Notes under the pieces: generated by a model
Database searches by the model: none
What the model was told of the DNA's origin: nothing
Seen by the model: only the letters and a program-made list of their open reading frames with translations
Source: Sphingopyxis sp. PAMC25046
Lineage (GTDB): Bacteria; Pseudomonadota; Alphaproteobacteria; Sphingomonadales; Sphingomonadaceae
Direction of reading: 5' to 3'
DNA: 64,000 nt
Assembly: GCF_004795895.1 (NCBI RefSeq)
Contig: NZ_CP039250.1
Location: 124,001-188,000, forward strand
Shown: piece by piece, positions 1 through 9,328 of the stretch
Position numbering within the stretch: the stretch's first letter is position 1
How the letters are laid out: each line of letters opens with the position of its first letter
Made by a program: the position numbers and the translations under genes

Positions 1-221
1 TCGCGATTGTTGACGAGCGCCTGTTCGGTCAGCGTCTGAAGCCGCGGATCGGTGAAGACGCTTTTGTAGGAGAGGATCGGCAGCGCCGCTTCGCTCTGCA
101 GCAGATAGGCGTCGCCGGCAGGCCAGCTTTGCGGGACCGGCGGCGTCGGCAGCACCGTCTTCGGCGCGAGCGAGCAGCCGGCGAGCATTAATGTGCCGGT
201 CAGGAGCAGGGCGCGGATCAT
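1..221 (-). CDS. RND efflux outer-membrane lipoprotein, OprM/NodT type (partial)
   Basis: Only the N-terminal 73 or so residues are in the window; the gene continues past base 1. It begins MIRALLLTGTLMLAGCSLAP, a lipoprotein signal with a clear lipobox (LAGC), followed by a segment typical of the OprM/NodT outer-membrane channel family (PPVPQSWPAGDAYLLQ, then a helix with DPRLQTLTEQAL). This is the outer-membrane channel of a tripartite RND pump. Its ATG overlaps the stop of the pump gene by 4 bases (ATGA), so the two are translationally coupled. It is the third gene of an adaptor-pump-channel operon. The family call is firm from context; the substrate cannot be read. Confidence 0.85.
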   Translation of the reverse strand, partial: MIRALLLTGTLMLAGCSLAPKTVLPTPPVPQSWPAGDAYLLQSEAALPILSYKSVFTDPRLQTLTEQALVNNR

Positions 222-3200
222 GCCGGCACCTCCGCCGGGCCTTCGCCCTTCTTCTTGCCGAAGCGTGCCCGCGCCGCCGCAAGGCCGTCGCGCACGCCGC
301 GGCGGACGAGCACGAAGAAGAGCGGGATGAAGAAGATCGCGAGGAAGGCGGCGGTGAGCATGCCGCCGATCACCGAGGTACCGATTGCGACGCGGCTGTT
401 CGCGCCGGCGCCGGTCGCGATTGCGAGCGGCAGCACGCCGAAAATGAAGGCGAAGCTTGTCATCAGGATCGGGCGCAGGCGGATGCGCGCCGCCTCGACG
501 GCGGCTTCGATCACGCGCTTGCCCTTGCGCTCCTCCTGCTCGGCGAATTCAATCATCAGGATCGCATTTTTCGCCGCGAGTCCCATCGTCGTGAGAAGGC
601 CGATCTGGAGGTAGACGTCATTTTCGAGCCCGCGCAGATTCACCGCGAATACGGCGCCGATCAAGCCCAGGGGGATGACGCACAGCACCGCGATCGGGAT
701 CGACCAGCTTTCGTAGAGCGCGGCGAGGCAGAGGAAGATGACGAGCAGCGAAAGGCTGTAAAGCAGGGGCGCCTGTCCCGATGAGAGACGTTCCTGATAG
801 GAAGAACCCGACCAGGCGACGCTGGTGCCAGGAATTTCGCCCGCCATGCGCTCCATTTCATCCATCGCCTCGCCCGAACTGGTGCCGGCGGCGGGTTGAC
901 CCGAGATTTCGAAGGCGGGCACGCCCTGGAAGCGCGAACTGCTGCTCGGCGTCGTCGACCAGCCGGTCCGGGCAAAGGCCGAGAAGGGCGACATTTCGCC
1001 GTCGGCCGAGCGGACAAACCATTGGCCCAGATCCTCGGGCTTGGCGCGATAGGGGGCATCGCCCTGCACATAGACGCGCTTGACGCGCCCCTTGTCGATG
1101 AAGTCGTTGACGTAGCGGCCGCCCCATGCGGTCGCGAGCGTCGAATTCACATCGGCATTGTCGATGCCATAGGCGGTCAGCCGCTGCGTATCGACGTCGA
1201 TCTTGAGCGTGGCGACGTCGGGCAGATCGGACAGGCGCACCGACGTGAGCTTCGGATTATCGTTTGCCATCGCGAGCAGGCGGTCGCGCGCTTCGGCGAA
1301 TTCGGCGTGGCTCATCCCGCTGCGGTTCTGGAGCTGCATCGTGAAGCCCGACGAATCGCCGAGACCGCGCACCGCGCCGGGGACGAGCGCGAAAATCTGC
1401 GCATCGCGCAGGCCGCTCAGCGCCTTGCGGGCGCGATCGACAATCGCATCGGCGGTATTTTCCTTGCCCGGCCGGTCGTCCCAATGGGTGAGGTTGACAT
1501 AGCCCTGGCCGGTGTTCTGGCCCGCCGCCGCGCCGCCGCCGCCGCCCGCGATCAGGAACAGCGTCTGCGTGTTCGCTTTCTCCTGCGTCAGCAGATATTT
1601 TTCGATTTCGTCACGCACTTCGAGCGTGCGCGCCTGCGTAGCGCCGGCGGGCAGGCGGAACTGTACCGAAACGCGCCCCTGATCCTCGTTGGGCAGGAAG
1701 CCGCCCGGCAGGCGGAGAAAGAGGAAAGCGAGCGCGGCGAGCAACAGCAGATAGATGCCGAGGAAGAGCCATTTGCGGTCGACCACCTTGGTCACGCTTC
1801 CGACATAGCGTTCGACCGAGTGGTCGAAGCGCGTGTTGAAGCCGTTTTTCGCGCGTTCGAGGAAAGCATGGACGCGCGGAAAGCGTCCGCCGCCGGACGC
1901 CGCGTCGCCATGATTCTTCGGTTTGAGCAGGGTCGAAGTCAGCGCGGGGCTCAGGATCAGCGCGACGAGCACCGACAGCATCATCGCAGAGATGATGGTG
2001 ACCGAGAATTGCCGGTAGATGACGCCGGTCGACCCGCCGAAAAAGGCCATCGGCAGGAACACCGCCGACAGCACGAGCGCGATCGCGATCAGCGCGACCT
2101 GCAACTCCTTCATCGACTGGATCGTCGCCTCGCGCGCCGACATGCCGGGATTTTCTTCCATTAATCGCTCGACATTCTCGACCACGACGATCGCGTCGTC
2201 GACGAGCAGGCCGATCGCGAGCGTCAGGCCGAACAGGGTCAGCGTGTTGATGCTGAAGCCCAATATATAGAAGATGCCGAAGGTGCCGAGCAGCACGACC
2301 GGGACCGCGATCGCTGGAATCAGCACCGCGCGCCAGCTTTGCAGGAAGACGAACATCACGAGGATGACGAGCAGGATCGCCTCGAACAACGATTTCTGCA
2401 CCTCGCTGACCGACAGCTTGATGAAGGCGGTCGCATCATTCGCGTAAGAGTAGGTGAGGCCGTCGGGGAAATCGGCGGCGAGTTCCTCCATCCGCGCCTT
2501 GACCCGGTCGGCGGTCTCGAGTGCGTCCGACCCCGGCGAAAGCGAGATCGACATGCCGGCACCGGGATGCCCGTTGATACGGACGATCGCGCTGTAACTC
2601 TCCGCGCCGATCTCCACCCGTGCGACATCCTTGATGCGCACCGTCGATCCGTCGGGCAGCGTCTTCAGGACGATATTCTCGAATTCTTCGACGGTCTGCA
2701 TTCGCGACTGGGCGGTCACCGTCGCATTGAGCATCTGGCCTTCGGGCGCGGGCAGGCCGCCGACGTCGCCCGCCGCGACCTCGCTATTCTGTGCGGTGAT
2801 CGCCGATATCACATCGCTTGGCATCAACGACACGGCGGTGAGACGCCGCGGATCGAGCCAGATGCGCATCGCGTGCGGCGATCCGAACACATTGACCTCG
2901 CCGACCCCGTCGACGCGCGACAAGGGATCCTGAATGTTCGACGACAGGAAATCGGCGACATCGGGGAAGGACCGGGTGTCGGTGGTGTCATAGACGCCGA
3001 CGAGCAGCAGCGTGTCCGAGTTCGACTTGGTGACGCGCACGCCCTGCGCCTGCACCTGTTGCGGCAGGCGCGAGATCGCCGACTGGATCTGGTTCTGCAC
3101 CTGCACCTGCGCGATGTCGGGATCGGTGCCTTTTTCGAAGATCGCTGTGATGTCCGCGCGTCCGCGCGAACTCGATTGCGAGCTGAAATAGAGAAGGCCG

Positions 3201-3418
3201 TCGATCCCCGTCAGCTGCTGTTCGAGCACCTGCGTGACGCTGTTTTCGATCGTTTCGGCCGACGCGCCTGGATAGCTCGCGCGGATATTGACCTGCGCCG
3301 GTGCGATGTCGGGATATTGCTCGATCGGCAGCGAAAAGAGCGCGCCCAAGCCGCCGAGCATGACGATGATCGCCAGCACCCAGGCAAAGATCGGCCGATT
3401 GATGAAAAGGCGCGACAT
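218..3418 (-). CDS. RND multidrug efflux pump, AcrB/MexB (HAE1) family
   Basis: Full-length 1066-residue inner-membrane proton/drug antiporter. It has the family start MSRLFINRPIFAWVLAI, then a first periplasmic porter loop (EQYPDIAPAQVNIRASYPGA). The TM4 segment near residue 405 carries the double aspartate of the proton relay (GLLVDDAIVVVEN), and the TM10 lysine is present near residue 940 (GLAAKNAILMIEFA). Length and layout match AcrB. It takes compounds from the periplasm/inner membrane and passes them to the adaptor-channel complex encoded on either side. It sits 6 bases after the adaptor gene and overlaps the channel gene. No dedicated regulator is adjacent, so control is unknown. Acr/Mex-type drug export is the usual role; the substrate here is inferred only. 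Confidence 0.95.
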   Translation of the reverse strand: MSRLFINRPIFAWVLAIIVMLGGLGALFSLPIEQYPDIAPAQVNIRASYPGASAETIENSVTQVLEQQLTGIDGLLYFSSQSSSRGRADITAIFEKGTDPDIAQVQVQNQIQSAISRLPQQVQAQGVRVTKSNSDTLLLVGVYDTTDTRSFPDVADFLSSNIQDPLSRVDGVGEVNVFGSPHAMRIWLDPRRLTAVSLMPSDVISAITAQNSEVAAGDVGGLPAPEGQMLNATVTAQSRMQTVEEFENIVLKTLPDGSTVRIKDVARVEIGAESYSAIVRINGHPGAGMSISLSPGSDALETADRVKARMEELAADFPDGLTYSYANDATAFIKLSVSEVQKSLFEAILLVILVMFVFLQSWRAVLIPAIAVPVVLLGTFGIFYILGFSINTLTLFGLTLAIGLLVDDAIVVVENVERLMEENPGMSAREATIQSMKELQVALIAIALVLSAVFLPMAFFGGSTGVIYRQFSVTIISAMMLSVLVALILSPALTSTLLKPKNHGDAASGGGRFPRVHAFLERAKNGFNTRFDHSVERYVGSVTKVVDRKWLFLGIYLLLLAALAFLFLRLPGGFLPNEDQGRVSVQFRLPAGATQARTLEVRDEIEKYLLTQEKANTQTLFLIAGGGGGAAAGQNTGQGYVNLTHWDDRPGKENTADAIVDRARKALSGLRDAQIFALVPGAVRGLGDSSGFTMQLQNRSGMSHAEFAEARDRLLAMANDNPKLTSVRLSDLPDVATLKIDVDTQRLTAYGIDNADVNSTLATAWGGRYVNDFIDKGRVKRVYVQGDAPYRAKPEDLGQWFVRSADGEMSPFSAFARTGWSTTPSSSSRFQGVPAFEISGQPAAGTSSGEAMDEMERMAGEIPGTSVAWSGSSYQERLSSGQAPLLYSLSLLVIFLCLAALYESWSIPIAVLCVIPLGLIGAVFAVNLRGLENDVYLQIGLLTTMGLAAKNAILMIEFAEQEERKGKRVIEAAVEAARIRLRPILMTSFAFIFGVLPLAIATGAGANSRVAIGTSVIGGMLTAAFLAIFFIPLFFVLVRRGVRDGLAAARARFGKKKGEGPAEVPA

Positions 3419-3424
3419 GCGGCG

Positions 3425-4603
3425 CTACTTGCCCTTCGTCCCGGCCGCCGCGCCTTTCGGTGGCCCCACGCGCTGCGGGCTGTTCGCGGGTACCGGCCGG
3501 ATCGTCGCGCCCTGCCGCAGATTGCTGATCCCCTGCGTGATCACGCGATCGCCGGGTTTCAGCCCGTCGGTGACGACCCAGTTGGCGCCCGAGGTGCGGT
3601 CGGCGACGATCTTGCGCCGCACCGACTTGTTATCCTTGCCGACAAGATAGACGAAGGCCGAGCCGTCGAAATCGCGCTGCACCCCCGCCTGCGGCAGCAG
3701 GATCGCCGACGGGTTCACCGCTTGGTCGAACATCGCGGTGACGAACATGCCGGGCAGCAATACGCCCTTGGGGTTGGGAAAACGCGCGCGCAGCGTCACC
3801 GTGCCGGTCGCCTCGTTGACAGTGACGTCGGAAAACTGGACCGTCCCGGCAAAACCATAATTGCTGCCGTCCTCGAGGCGCAGGCGCACCGACGTGCTGC
3901 CGGCGTCGACTCCGCCGCTTTCGATCGCCTGACGCAGCGTGGTGAGCTCGGCGCTCGACTGCTGCATGTCGACGAACATCGGATCGGTCTGCTGGATCAC
4001 CGCGAGCGGGGTCGCCTGGCTCGCGCTGACCAGCCCGCCCGGCGTCACGAGCGATCGGCCGATGCGGCCGCTGATCGGCGCGGTGATCGTTGCGAAGCGC
4101 AGGTTGATGCGCGCGGTTTCGAGCGCGGCGCTGTTCTGCGCGACAGCGGCGCGCGCCATCCGCGCCTGGGCGAGCGCGTCGGTATAATCCTGTTCGGCGA
4201 CCGCCTGCATCCTGGCGAGCGGTTCGAGGCGGCGCGCGCGTTCGTCGGCCGCCTGTGCGCTCGCTCGCGCGCTCGCGAGGTTCGCGGCCGCCTGATCGAC
4301 CCCCGCCTGATAAAGGCGCGCGTCGATCTGGTAGAGCGGCGCGCCGGCGCGCACGAAGCTTCCTTCGGTGAACAGCCGGCGGCGGATCAGGCCGTTCACC
4401 TGCGGGCGCACTTCGCTAGTCTCGAAAGCGACGGTGCGTCCGCCGAGCGAGGTCGTGATGGGCACCGGCTGGACCGCGACGGTGACATAGCCGACTTCGG
4501 GCGCGCTGCGGCCGCCCTTCTCCTCTCCGGCGGAGCAGGCGGCAAGCGACAGCGCGATGGCACACAGGGCTCCGGCACGAAGCAGCGGCCTCTTGTCCAG
4601 CAT
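3425..4603 (-). CDS. RND efflux periplasmic adaptor, AcrA/MexA type lipoprotein
   Basis: About 392 residues. Starting at the ATG at 4603 gives MLDKRPLLRAGALCAIALSLAACSAG, with a lipobox LAAC. It then shows the membrane-fusion layout: a lipoyl-like half (VNGLIRRRLFTEGSFVRAGAPLYQID), a helical hairpin rich in alanine and arginine (about 105-165), the second lipoyl half (ATITAPISGRIGRSLVTPGG) and beta-barrel and membrane-proximal domains. It links the pump to the outer-membrane channel. A TTG 18 bases upstream (4621) is an alternative in-frame start, but the ATG gives the cleaner signal peptide. First gene of the efflux operon; its promoter must lie in 4604-4750, divergent from the TonB receptor. 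Confidence 0.92.
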   Translation of the reverse strand: MLDKRPLLRAGALCAIALSLAACSAGEEKGGRSAPEVGYVTVAVQPVPITTSLGGRTVAFETSEVRPQVNGLIRRRLFTEGSFVRAGAPLYQIDARLYQAGVDQAAANLASARASAQAADERARRLEPLARMQAVAEQDYTDALAQARMARAAVAQNSAALETARINLRFATITAPISGRIGRSLVTPGGLVSASQATPLAVIQQTDPMFVDMQQSSAELTTLRQAIESGGVDAGSTSVRLRLEDGSNYGFAGTVQFSDVTVNEATGTVTLRARFPNPKGVLLPGMFVTAMFDQAVNPSAILLPQAGVQRDFDGSAFVYLVGKDNKSVRRKIVADRTSGANWVVTDGLKPGDRVITQGISNLRQGATIRPVPANSPQRVGPPKGAAAGTKGK

Positions 4604-4748
4604 GGGGTTATCTCGTTTCAAATCGGAACGGGGGAGTTTTGCGCCTATTCAGCCGATTGCCCCCGCGCTGGCAAGCCCTCTGGGCGCGATGCGACAATTT
4701 GCGACAATTTTTCTAACCGGCGGTCGACAAGCCAATCGCGGCCCAAGG

Positions 4749-4777
4749 TTGTCATACTAATGGGATAGTTGTCATAC
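4749..4777 (+). promoter_or_regulatory. Tandem TTGTCATAC motif, candidate GntR/FCD operator
   Basis: TTGTCATAC occurs at 4749-4757 and again at 4769-4777, exactly 20 bases apart (two helical turns). With the following bases each reads TTGTCATACTA and TTGTCATACAA, fitting the TNGTNNNACNA pattern known for FadR/FCD-type GntR regulators. It lies just upstream of the -35 of TonB receptor 1. A third copy is at 23835 in the same locus. No GntR gene is in the window, so the regulator is inferred. Confidence 0.45.
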
Positions 4778-4787
4778 AATTTTTTGC

Positions 4788-4834
4788 TTGACAGTGGCTC
4801 GCTCTTGCCCGCATCATCGTGACACCGGTTACCA
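4788..4834 (+). promoter_or_regulatory. Promoter and LacI-type operator of TonB receptor 1
   Basis: A perfect -35 hexamer TTGACA (4788-4793) is followed after 18 bases by CATCAT (4812-4817), a weak -10. The palindromic site TGACACCGGTTACCA (4820-4834; core ACCGGT) covers the likely transcription start. The same sequence recurs at 10491, 17622, 17766 and 23864. Repression by the LacI-family protein encoded at 9329-10384 is the natural reading. The rest of the 4604-4959 gap holds the efflux-pump promoter region and a leader of about 125 bases with no further recognizable element. Confidence 0.65.
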
Positions 4835-4959
4835 AAGCCGGACAACGAAAGAGAAATAGATGGGCGACCGAATGGCTCCGAAAGGCGGCATTGGTCGCAA
4901 TCCGTGGAAAACGGGCGCTCGGGCGGCAAGCCCCCCCGCGCCCGGGTGGGAGGATGGAT

Positions 4960-7578
4960 ATGGCTATTCAGGCAAGACGGGGCATCGGTATAGTGGCGAA
5001 GCTTGCGGGCGGAGCGTCGCTGGCCGCGCTGGCGATGATGCCGGCTCATGCGCAGGACGCAGCGGGCGCGCCGGCGGAGGAGGATGCGATTGTCGTGACC
5101 GGCATCCGTGCCTCGCTCGAGCAGGCCGCCGACATCAAGCGCGAAGCCGATCAGGTGCTCGATGTCATCACCGCCGAGGATGTGGGCAAGCTTCCCGACG
5201 CGAACGTCGCCGAGGCGCTGCAGCGCGTCACCGGCGTCCAGATCACCCGCGTGTTCGGCGAAGGCCAGTCGGTGTCGGTGCGCGGGCTGCAGCAGGTCCG
5301 CGTCGAGGTGGACGGCCGCACGCTTCTCGGCTGGTCGGCGCGGCTGTCGCCGCCCGAGAACGACCAGCTCGGCCGCTCGTCGGGGCTCGACTCGGTGCCG
5401 TCGAGTCTGTTCGGGCGCCTCGAAGTGCGCAAATCGCCGCTCGCGAGCCAGGCCGAGGGCGGGCTCGGTGGCACAGTCAACCTCGTCACGCCGAAGCCGC
5501 TATCGTTCAAGGAGCCCACGGTCTCGCTGCGCGCGCAGGGCGTCTATTCGGAGAATAGCGACAAGTTCGAACCCGCGATCACCGGTTTCGCGACGACCAA
5601 GTTCGCCGACGGCCGCATCGGCGTCATGCTCGCGGGCGAATATCAGAAGCGCACCTCGACGACGCAGGCGTTCGAGCGCAACAATTTCCTCGACCGCAAC
5701 TACACCGCCGGCGGGACGACGACCGTCCAGCAGACGCCGGTGCTGCTCCAATATGAACAATTCACCGTCGACCGCTCGCGGCTCGGGCTCAACGGCGCGG
5801 TCCAGTTCTCGGTGACGCCCGAGTTCACGGTCACCGCCGACGCGCTTTATTCGAAGCTCAAAACCGGGCGCCGTCAGGATTTCTTTGCCTTCCGCCTGCC
5901 CACCGGCACCAATCCGGTGACGAATGCGGTCGTCGAGGACGGCATGGTGGTCGCGGGCAATGCGAACGGCACCGTCACAACCGCGGGGCAGATCCGCAAC
6001 GAGCCGACCGAAAGCTTTCTCTACGGCCTCAACGGCAAATATGAGGGCGACAACGGGCTGACGGTCGAGGCCGACGGCTATTACAGCAAGGGCACGATCG
6101 ACCAGACGATCCAGATTATCACGCTGCAAGGCATCGCCGCGGTGCCCGGGGCGTTCGATTTTCGCGACCAGACGGTCCCGTCGCTGACGCTCGGCGGGAC
6201 GTTCGACCCGACCGATTACGCCTCGTACAATCCCGCGAACAACGGCGTGCGCAGCAACCGCCTGCTCGGCCTGCTCGAGGAATGGACGGGCAAGCTCGAC
6301 GTCAGCTACGAGACTGGCAGCGGGGTCACGATCGCCGCGGGGGTGCGCTATACCGATCTCCACGCGCGTTCGAACGCCTTCCGTAGCCAGGTCACCCCGA
6401 CGCGCGAGGAAATCGAACCCTATCTGAAGCTGATCGATGCTGGCGATTTCCTGTCCGATATTCCGGGCAGCTTCCCGCGCAGCTTCCTGAGCACCGCGCC
6501 GACCTATGACTTTGTTTTCAACCGCGCGCAGGCGGCCGAACCGAACCCCGATCCCGATGGCCGCTCGACGCTGCTGCCCAACCTCCAGCGCGACTATGAT
6601 TTCAGCGAAAAGACGCTCGCCGGCTATCTGATGGTGTCGGGCGAGGGCGAGATCGCGGGCATGCCTTACAAGGCGAACGCGGGCGTGCGCATCGCGTCGA
6701 CCCGCCTGTCGGTCGACTCATACGTCAACGTCGGCGCGGTCAGCACGCTGCGCAACGACAAGAACCGCTACACCAATGTGCTGCCCAGCGCGAACATCGC
6801 CTTCAACGTCACCGACGATTTCCTCGTCCGCGTGTCGGGATCGCAGACGATGCAGCGTGCCTCGATCGCCGACCTCGCGCCCTCGACTTTTTTCAATGCG
6901 ACCAATCTGTCGGTCACCGGCGGCAATGTGAATCTCGAACCGCCGATCGCGACGCAGGCCGATATCAGTTTCGAATATTATACGGGGAAAAGCTCGCTGA
7001 TCTCGGGTGCCGTCTTCTACAAGGACGTCAAGAATTTCATCGCGAGCTTCGTCACCAGCGGAATCGATACGACGCTCGACCCGCAGGGGCGCGAACTCAC
7101 CTTCTCGCGCCCAGAAAATCTGGCTAGTGCGAAGATCAAGGGCTTCGAAATCGGCATCCAGCAGTTCATGGATTTCCTGCCCTCGCCGCTCGACGGCTTC
7201 GGCGTGATCGCCAATTACACCTATTCGGATGCCGAGGATAATGCCGGCTTCCCGCTCGTCGCGGTGTCGAAGAACAGCTATAACCTCGTCGGCCTGTACG
7301 AGAAGGGACCCTTCTCGGCGCGCATCGCCTATAATTATCGCGACGAGGCGGTGTTCGAATTTTCGCAAGGACGCCCGAGCTTCATCGGCGCGCGCTCGCA
7401 ACTCGATGCACAGGTCGGGCTCGACATCACGAAGAATATCGCGCTGTCGTTACAGGCGCAGAATCTGCTGCCCAAGAAATCGGCGACGAGCGAATATAGC
7501 AATTTCAACACGACGGCGCTCAACAGCTATGCCTTGTCCGAGCGGCGTTTCTCGGTCGGCGTGCGCGCAAAGTTCTAA
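4960..7578 (+). CDS. TonB-dependent outer-membrane receptor (carbohydrate type), receptor 1
   Basis: 872 residues from the ATG at 4960, chosen because GGGAGG lies 6 bases upstream and a signal peptide follows directly (LAGGASLAALAMMPAHAQ). The reading frame stays open further upstream, but that extension is basic and unlike the family. After cleavage comes a TonB-box-like stretch (AIVVTGIRASLEQA), the plug domain (LPDANVAEALQRVTGVQI) and a 22-strand-type barrel ending in a C-terminal aromatic strand (RRFSVGVRAKF). It belongs to the Caulobacter/Xanthomonas-like sugar receptor group. Being first in the pectin locus, it probably imports oligogalacturonides. It carries its own LacI-type operator and is followed after 70 bases by the beta-helix protein. 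Confidence 0.93.
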   Translation: MAIQARRGIGIVAKLAGGASLAALAMMPAHAQDAAGAPAEEDAIVVTGIRASLEQAADIKREADQVLDVITAEDVGKLPDANVAEALQRVTGVQITRVFGEGQSVSVRGLQQVRVEVDGRTLLGWSARLSPPENDQLGRSSGLDSVPSSLFGRLEVRKSPLASQAEGGLGGTVNLVTPKPLSFKEPTVSLRAQGVYSENSDKFEPAITGFATTKFADGRIGVMLAGEYQKRTSTTQAFERNNFLDRNYTAGGTTTVQQTPVLLQYEQFTVDRSRLGLNGAVQFSVTPEFTVTADALYSKLKTGRRQDFFAFRLPTGTNPVTNAVVEDGMVVAGNANGTVTTAGQIRNEPTESFLYGLNGKYEGDNGLTVEADGYYSKGTIDQTIQIITLQGIAAVPGAFDFRDQTVPSLTLGGTFDPTDYASYNPANNGVRSNRLLGLLEEWTGKLDVSYETGSGVTIAAGVRYTDLHARSNAFRSQVTPTREEIEPYLKLIDAGDFLSDIPGSFPRSFLSTAPTYDFVFNRAQAAEPNPDPDGRSTLLPNLQRDYDFSEKTLAGYLMVSGEGEIAGMPYKANAGVRIASTRLSVDSYVNVGAVSTLRNDKNRYTNVLPSANIAFNVTDDFLVRVSGSQTMQRASIADLAPSTFFNATNLSVTGGNVNLEPPIATQADISFEYYTGKSSLISGAVFYKDVKNFIASFVTSGIDTTLDPQGRELTFSRPENLASAKIKGFEIGIQQFMDFLPSPLDGFGVIANYTYSDAEDNAGFPLVAVSKNSYNLVGLYEKGPFSARIAYNYRDEAVFEFSQGRPSFIGARSQLDAQVGLDITKNIALSLQAQNLLPKKSATSEYSNFNTTALNSYALSERRFSVGVRAKF

Positions 7579-7589
7579 AAGGTGTCCCC

Positions 7590-7622
7590 GGCATGGCGGC
7601 GCCGGTCGCGCGCCGCCATGCC
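7590..7622 (+). other. Strong intergenic hairpin between TonB receptor and beta-helix gene
   Basis: A perfect 12-base-pair stem (GGCATGGCGGCG at 7590-7601, CGCCGCCATGCC at 7611-7622) with a 9-base loop. No T-run follows, so it is not a classic terminator. It could stabilise the upstream receptor mRNA or pause transcription within the operon. Confidence 0.6.
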
Positions 7623-7648
7623 ACCGGGCCGCAGGGAGTGGATGAGTG

Positions 7649-9328
7649 ATGATCTTGGGTAAAGGGCGTGCGCGCCTCGTTTCGGTTGTGGCGCTGGGCG
7701 CGGCGCTAATTTTTCCCGCTCAGGCGCAGCCGGCGAAATTGCCCAAGATCCTGTCGGACCCGGCGACCGTGGCAGCGAATCCGCTGCCCGATTTCAGTTA
7801 TGCGGGCTATGGCTTCGGCCTTGCACCCCTTCCCGCCGATGCCGGGACAATCATCGACGTGACCGATCATGGCGCGATCCCCGACGACGGGCTCGACGAT
7901 AGCAAGGCGGTGCTCCGCGCGCTCGCCGCGGCCAATGCGGTGAAGGGCAAGGTGACGCTGCGCTTTCCCAAGGGGCGCACGCAAATCACCGAAATATTGC
8001 GCGTCACGCGCAGCGATATCATTCTCGACGGCGCGGGTGATGGTCCTGGCGGCAGCGAACTCTGGTTCCCGCGCCCGCTGAAGCTGATCGACAAGAGCCA
8101 CGATTATGACGAGCTCCGCGAATATCTGGTGCGCGAGAAGAAGCAGCAGGTCGAGCCCGAGCATAATATCGACTATCTTTTCACCGAATATACCTGGTCC
8201 GGCGGGATGATCTATGTCGCGCCCGAGGGCAGCCGCCCCGTCTCCTATGACGGGACGAAGGATGTCCGCGACCCGGTGCTCGCAAACGGCGTGTCGGGCA
8301 AGCAGTTCGCCCGCACGCTGACGGTCGACAATGCGGCGAAGCTCAAGGTCGGCGATGTCGTCCAGCTGCAATGGTTTTCGGTCGACGGGCCGAAGAGCAA
8401 GATTCTGAAATCGCTTTACGGCGACACCGATCTGCCGATCGGCTCGCACCACTGGACCTTCCCCGACCGGCCGGTGGTCGCGCAGGCGACGCGCGTTGTG
8501 GCGATCCGGGGCAAGACTGTGACGCTCGGCGATCCGCTGCTCCACGACATCCGCGCCGACCAGCCCGCGGTGGTTGCCGACTGGACGCATCTGACCAACG
8601 TCGGCATCCAGAATCTGCGGCTGCAATTCCCCAAAGCGCCGGCGTTTGGCCATCATCTCGAGCAGGGCTATAACGGCATATATATGACCGGCGTCTTCGA
8701 CGGCTGGATCCGCGATATGACGATCGACCGGGCGGACAGCGGCATATTGACCGACAATGCGGCCAGCCTGACGATCGCTGACATCACCACGACGGGCGAC
8801 CGCAGCGCGCATTATTCGGTGCACGTCGGCGCAGTCCACAATGTGCTGGTCAAGGATTTGAAAGTCGAAAATCCGGTCGTCCATCCGGTCAGCATCAACA
8901 CGCGCTCGACGCGGTCGGTGTTTCTGCGCGCAGTCGTCGACCGCGATGCGATCATCGACCAGCACAGCGGTTCGAACCACCAGAATCTGTTCGATCAGGT
9001 CGAAATGCACATCGACCCGAAGCAGGGCAAGGACGGTTGGCAGTATCAGCTCTGGGTCGGCGGCGGCGCGCCTTACTGGAAACCGGGGCACGGCCTCTAC
9101 AACACGCTCTGGAACGCGAAGCTTGTCATGCCCGAAAGCATCCCCGCCGACGCCAGCGTCGCGATCACCAGCGGGCTCGAAGGCCCGGGCGAGCGGATCG
9201 TCGGGCTGCACGCAAACCGCAAGATCAGGGTCCACTACACGCCGGCGCCCTATATCGAAGGCACGGGGCAGGCGGTCGACGCGGTGCCGTCGCTCTACGA
9301 TTATCAAATAGCGCGCCGGCGGCGCTGA
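7649..9328 (+). CDS. Exported right-handed parallel beta-helix protein, pectate-lyase-3 superfamily
   Basis: About 559 residues. A signal peptide (LVSVVALGAALIFPAQAQ) is followed near residue 70 by DVTDHGAIPDDGLDDSKAVL, the hallmark start of Pectate_lyase_3/GH28-like beta-helices. Repeated short turns follow (IRDMTIDRADSGIL, NVLVKDLKVENP). The active site is not identifiable by eye. An insert of charged sequence around 140-200 and an HSGSNHQNLFDQVEMH segment near 440 are distinctive. The start is the ATG at 7649 or the GTG one codon before it; GGGAG is 10 or 7 bases away. It is probably a periplasmic or surface enzyme cutting uronic-acid polymers, given its place between receptor 1 and the locus repressor. 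The exact lyase or hydrolase family is not assigned. The gene converges with the LacI gene with zero bases between the stop codons. Confidence 0.8.
   Translation: MILGKGRARLVSVVALGAALIFPAQAQPAKLPKILSDPATVAANPLPDFSYAGYGFGLAPLPADAGTIIDVTDHGAIPDDGLDDSKAVLRALAAANAVKGKVTLRFPKGRTQITEILRVTRSDIILDGAGDGPGGSELWFPRPLKLIDKSHDYDELREYLVREKKQQVEPEHNIDYLFTEYTWSGGMIYVAPEGSRPVSYDGTKDVRDPVLANGVSGKQFARTLTVDNAAKLKVGDVVQLQWFSVDGPKSKILKSLYGDTDLPIGSHHWTFPDRPVVAQATRVVAIRGKTVTLGDPLLHDIRADQPAVVADWTHLTNVGIQNLRLQFPKAPAFGHHLEQGYNGIYMTGVFDGWIRDMTIDRADSGILTDNAASLTIADITTTGDRSAHYSVHVGAVHNVLVKDLKVENPVVHPVSINTRSTRSVFLRAVVDRDAIIDQHSGSNHQNLFDQVEMHIDPKQGKDGWQYQLWVGGGAPYWKPGHGLYNTLWNAKLVMPESIPADASVAITSGLEGPGERIVGLHANRKIRVHYTPAPYIEGTGQAVDAVPSLYDYQIARRRR

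Noticed and set aside
2339..4768. Long open frame of 809 codons on the plus strand, antisense to the RND pump and adaptor genes
   Set aside because: GC-rich coding DNA keeps the opposite strand open. The translation is arginine/histidine/aspartate-rich with no domain, and the minus-strand genes are unmistakable.
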